Source of the DNA: Bradyrhizobium sp. Ghvi
Lineage (GTDB): Bacteria > Pseudomonadota > Alphaproteobacteria > Rhizobiales > Xanthobacteraceae
Assembly: GCF_900115265.1 (NCBI RefSeq)
Contig: NZ_FOVU01000001.1
Location: forward strand, 407,001-471,000
Direction of reading: 5' to 3'
DNA length: 64,000 nucleotides
Positions 61,543-64,000 of the stretch are shown here, in pieces (within the stretch, counting starts at the first letter, position 1; each line of letters opens with the position of its first letter). The notes under the pieces are model-generated. The model was not told where the DNA came from and searched no databases. It saw only the letters and a list, made by a program, of their open reading frames with translations. The position numbers and the translations under genes were made by a program.

Positions 61543-62306
61543 ACCGCGCTGCGATCCTCTGGCGTGTCGCCAGCATCCTGGTCGCAGGCAGCTTCGTCGC
61601 GGCGTGGCAGCTGATCGCCGACCTGCGCCTGGTCTCGCCGGTGTTCCTGCCCGGCCCTGACAGGGCCTGGGCCGCGCTGGTGCGCGGCTTTTCGAGCGGC
61701 GATCTCGCGGGCAAGCTCATCGGTACGCTCGAGCACATGGCCTATGGCTGGCTCGCCGCCTCGATCGCCGGCATTGCGCTCGGCGCACTGATCGGATCCT
61801 CGAAGGTGATGCGGGCCTATGTCGCGCCCTCGCTGGAATTCCTGCGGCCGCTGCCGGTGTCGGCGATTATCCCGGTCGCGATCGCGATGCTTGGGCTGAC
61901 GCAAGGCATGGCGCTGTTCGTGATCGCCTTCGGCGCGATCTGGCCGATCATGCTCGCAACCATTCACGGCTTTGCCGCGGTCGAGCCGCGGCTCTATGAG
62001 GTCGCCCGCTCGCTGCAGATGTCGCGCGCCGCAATCATCGGCAAGATCGCCTTGCCCTCGGCATTGCCGGACATCCTCGCGGGCATGCGGCTCAGCCTGA
62101 CGGTCGCGCTGATCCTCTCGGTGGTCTGCGAGATCTTGGCCGGCCTCGACGGCCTCGGTCAGTGGGTCCTGCTCTCGGCGCGCGCGTTCCGATCCGCCGA
62201 CCTTTTTGCCGGCGTCATTCTGCTCGGTGCCACCGGATATGTGACGTCGATTGCGGTGTCGCTGGTCGAGCAGCGACTGCTCGCCTGGCAGACCGCGGCG
62301 AGGTAG
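61539..62306 (+). CDS. NitT/TauT-family ABC permease 2
   Basis: 255 residues from ATG 61539 (ATGA overlap with permease 1). About six membrane helices. The coupling motif reads LYEVARSLQMSRAAIIGKIA followed by LPSALPDILAGMRLSLTVAL. Together with permease 1 it should form a heterodimer; two different permeases are less common than one in this family. It ends the five-gene operon, with 137 bases to the SCO1-like gene. Confidence 0.88.
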   Translation: MNRAAILWRVASILVAGSFVAAWQLIADLRLVSPVFLPGPDRAWAALVRGFSSGDLAGKLIGTLEHMAYGWLAASIAGIALGALIGSSKVMRAYVAPSLEFLRPLPVSAIIPVAIAMLGLTQGMALFVIAFGAIWPIMLATIHGFAAVEPRLYEVARSLQMSRAAIIGKIALPSALPDILAGMRLSLTVALILSVVCEILAGLDGLGQWVLLSARAFRSADLFAGVILLGATGYVTSIAVSLVEQRLLAWQTAAR

Positions 62307-62443
62307 TTGCGGCGATCTTGGAACAAAGGCATCGCACCGACATTGCCGGATGCGAATGCCCCGATCGTGGCCGCCGCCATGCACGTGGGATCACGGGATC
62401 AGAGGCACCTTTGCCGGCCCAACGCACGATCAACGTCTCAAGG

Positions 62444-63238
62444 ATGCGCGCGTTGCTCGCGGCATGGATGATCGTCTTGGTGTGCCTTGGAGCGATCCCC
62501 CGCACTACCCAGGCTGCCGTCACGGCCAGCCAGCTTGACCAAGCGACGCTCACGCTACGGCTGAATGCACTGTTGCCACTGCAAGTTCGCATGCGTGATC
62601 CGAGCGGCAACGCAGCGCCGCTGCGAGACTGGCTTGGAGGCGTCCCGACGGTCTGGATCCTGGCCGACTACACCTGCCAAACGCTTTGCGGACCGGCGAT
62701 ATCGATCGTGTCGAACGCGCTCGCCGACACCGGCCTGAGCGCCGGCAGGGACTTTCGCCTCATCATTGTCGGTTTCGACCCGAAGGATACGGCTGCTCAG
62801 GCGCAGGCGATGAAGGATGCGCAGCTGAGCACAAGGAACGGCCTGCCCGAACACAGCGTTTTCTTGCGCACCGCAGCTACAGGCGTTGCCTCGCTGATCG
62901 ATGCGTTCGGCGTGAAGACCGTTTACGATCGCGAGCACGACCAATTCGCCCATCCCGCGGCCACCTTCGTGGTGACGCCCGACGGTCGGATTTCGCGCGC
63001 GCTCTCGGCGCTGGCGGTGGATGCGACGAGTCTGCGTCTGGCCCTGGTCGAAGCAGGTCAGGGGCATGTCGGGCGCTTGACCGATCAGATCCATCTGCTT
63101 TGTTACGGCTTCGATCCCGCCAGCGGCACCTACACGCTGGCGGCGCGACGGCTCCTGCTCGCGGCCACCTCCATCAGCGTCATTGTCCTTGCCCTGCTGA
63201 TCGGGTTTCTCTTTCGACGCGAGCTTGCGGCCAGATAG
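62444..63238 (+). CDS. SCO1/SenC-like protein with C-terminal anchor
   Basis: 264 residues from ATG 62444. The signal or anchor is MRALLAAWMIVLVCLGAI to about TQAA. The thioredoxin-like domain keeps the copper ligands: CxxxC in DYTCQTLCGPA and the distal His in QFAHPAATFVV. A C-terminal membrane helix (LAATSISVIVLALLIGFLF) anchors it, placing the domain in the periplasm. SCO proteins help assemble the CuA centre of cytochrome oxidase. Its convergent neighbour looks like a subunit of alternative complex III, which fits. Its last 59 bases overlap that gene. Confidence 0.84.
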   Translation: MRALLAAWMIVLVCLGAIPRTTQAAVTASQLDQATLTLRLNALLPLQVRMRDPSGNAAPLRDWLGGVPTVWILADYTCQTLCGPAISIVSNALADTGLSAGRDFRLIIVGFDPKDTAAQAQAMKDAQLSTRNGLPEHSVFLRTAATGVASLIDAFGVKTVYDREHDQFAHPAATFVVTPDGRISRALSALAVDATSLRLALVEAGQGHVGRLTDQIHLLCYGFDPASGTYTLAARRLLLAATSISVIVLALLIGFLFRRELAAR

Positions 63239-64000
63239 CCGCGACGATCGCTCTCTCCGCCGCTCCCCGCTCGAGGACCGCCTCGAACGCAAGCCACAGC
63301 ACCAAGCCCTGAAAGAGCGCCGCGGCGAGCAGCATTACAACTGTCCGCGCAAGCGACAGCCCGTGGGCAGGCGGAAGAATGAGGATCGCAGATTCGAGCC
63401 AACGCATCGCCAGCGTCAGCCCGCACAGGGCCAACAACCAGCGCGGATGCGATCGCACCCGGGCGCTCAGCATTGCGCAGAATGGAAACACGAATTGTCC
63501 GAACGAGAGTGCCGCCAGGACGAACTGCCAGCCATTCTCCGATCGCACCAAATACCAAGCGACTTCCTTGGGAATGTTTCCCGACCAGATGACGATGTAC
63601 TGCATCGCATGGAGGTAGCACCACAGCAACAGCACCGAGAGCAGCAGGCCGCTGTAGCCGCGGCTCGGGCCAATCCGTCGTGGCGACAGCAGGCCGGCAG
63701 CGATAACGAAGGCTGTTGCGTTGGTCAGCACGAAGCTGAGATAGATCAGACCATAGATCGACGAATGAAATTCGGGCTCCAGCGATTCCACCCAGTCGAT
63801 CCCGGCGAGCGACACGGTCAAGGTCCACGCGATCGATCCTACCGACGCCGCGCGCACCATGGCCTCATCATTGCGCCAGGCTCGCCGGAGCCACGCCGCG
63901 AGCGCGATCCAGATCCCGAAGTAGAGCACCGCCCGCGACACGAAGAACCATGGCGCGAACCAGCCCGCCTTGAACGGCGGCAGTGTCGCCGGACCGGCGA
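63180..64000 (-). CDS. Membrane protein, ActF-like subunit of alternative complex III (partial)
   Basis: The frame is open from the right edge to the stop at 63180-63182; an internal ATG at 63941 is not the real start because coding continues upstream (FKAGWFAPWFFVSRAVLYFG across 63980-63915). Six or more membrane helices are visible. The segment IDWVESLEPEFHSSIYGLIY resembles ActF of alternative complex III, which takes electrons from quinol to cytochrome c. The identification rests on this motif and on the neighbouring SCO1-like gene. The C-terminal end overlaps that gene by 59 bases on the opposite strand. Confidence 0.6.
   Translation of the reverse strand, partial: AGPATLPPFKAGWFAPWFFVSRAVLYFGIWIALAAWLRRAWRNDEAMVRAASVGSIAWTLTVSLAGIDWVESLEPEFHSSIYGLIYLSFVLTNATAFVIAAGLLSPRRIGPSRGYSGLLLSVLLLWCYLHAMQYIVIWSGNIPKEVAWYLVRSENGWQFVLAALSFGQFVFPFCAMLSARVRSHPRWLLALCGLTLAMRWLESAILILPPAHGLSLARTVVMLLAAALFQGLVLWLAFEAVLERGAAERAIVAAIWPQARVERETRSAGQGQ

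Noticed and set aside
1..64000. tRNA, rRNA, CRISPR, prophage or transposase genes
   Set aside because: Looked for clover-leaf-like stretches, regular spaced repeats and transposase motifs; none seen by eye.

Overview
The window is high-GC, gene-dense alphaproteobacterial DNA. Its gene families (TRAP and ABC importers, feruloyl-CoA synthase, OpgC, AAA-cyclase regulators, WYL regulators) and its small dispersed palindromes with ends like GTCATTGCGA..TCGCAATGAC suggest a soil rhizobium close to Bradyrhizobium. That assignment comes from pattern memory and was not checked by alignment. No rRNA, tRNA, CRISPR array, prophage or intact insertion sequence was seen.

Layout. 1-11.7 kb: ABC exporters, a trypsin-like (S1C) protein that lacks its catalytic residues, an esterase, a DsbA-like protein, LrgAB, a thioesterase/TetR pair, small secreted proteins, an AbrB-type membrane protein and a flavin-fold/LysR pair. 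11.8-21.7 kb: a hydroxycinnamate (ferulate/coumarate) uptake and degradation region. It holds a TRAP transporter (dctPQM), a DUF3237 protein, a crotonase, feruloyl-CoA synthase, an SDR dehydrogenase, a hotdog thioesterase and an amino-acid-type binding protein. The crotonase keeps both hydratase glutamates, so chain shortening by beta-oxidation is more likely than a hydratase-lyase. Both transcription units carry the same TTAT-N5-ATAA operator-like site.

21.7-33.7 kb: two separate divergent pairs of glutathione transferase and WYL regulator that share an ACATCCTGT core, a cyclic-nucleotide-gated K+ channel, a crotonase without catalytic glutamates, a decayed TAXI-type binding-protein gene, a desaturase/hydrolase operon and a metallo-beta-lactamase-fold protein with a zinc ribbon. 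33.8-46.6 kb: an MFS transporter, an acyl-CoA synthetase, and the most unusual locus, a five-gene ribose-type ABC operon (37376-44193). One of its permeases is fused to an SMP-30/strictosidine-synthase-like beta-propeller with an intact E/N/D metal site. The next gene is a free-standing related propeller that has lost two of those ligands. Then come the collapsed remains of an HlyD/ABC-2 export operon, a DUF2059 protein and opgC.

46.9-64 kb: a 1025-residue zinc-ribbon/cyclase/AAA/TPR protein, an orphan hypothetical gene, and a GntR-controlled sugar ABC operon with a DUF1349 protein downstream. Next is a NitT/TauT-type ABC operon with an embedded GntR gene, divergent from a cyclase-family hydrolase and a fumarylacetoacetase-family hydrolase. 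The window ends with a SCO1-like protein convergent with a membrane gene that runs off the right edge, probably an ActF-like subunit of alternative complex III.

The overall theme is catabolic uptake: six import systems, each next to CoA-thioester or hydrolase enzymes and local regulators. Two pseudogene remnants show recent loss of transport functions.
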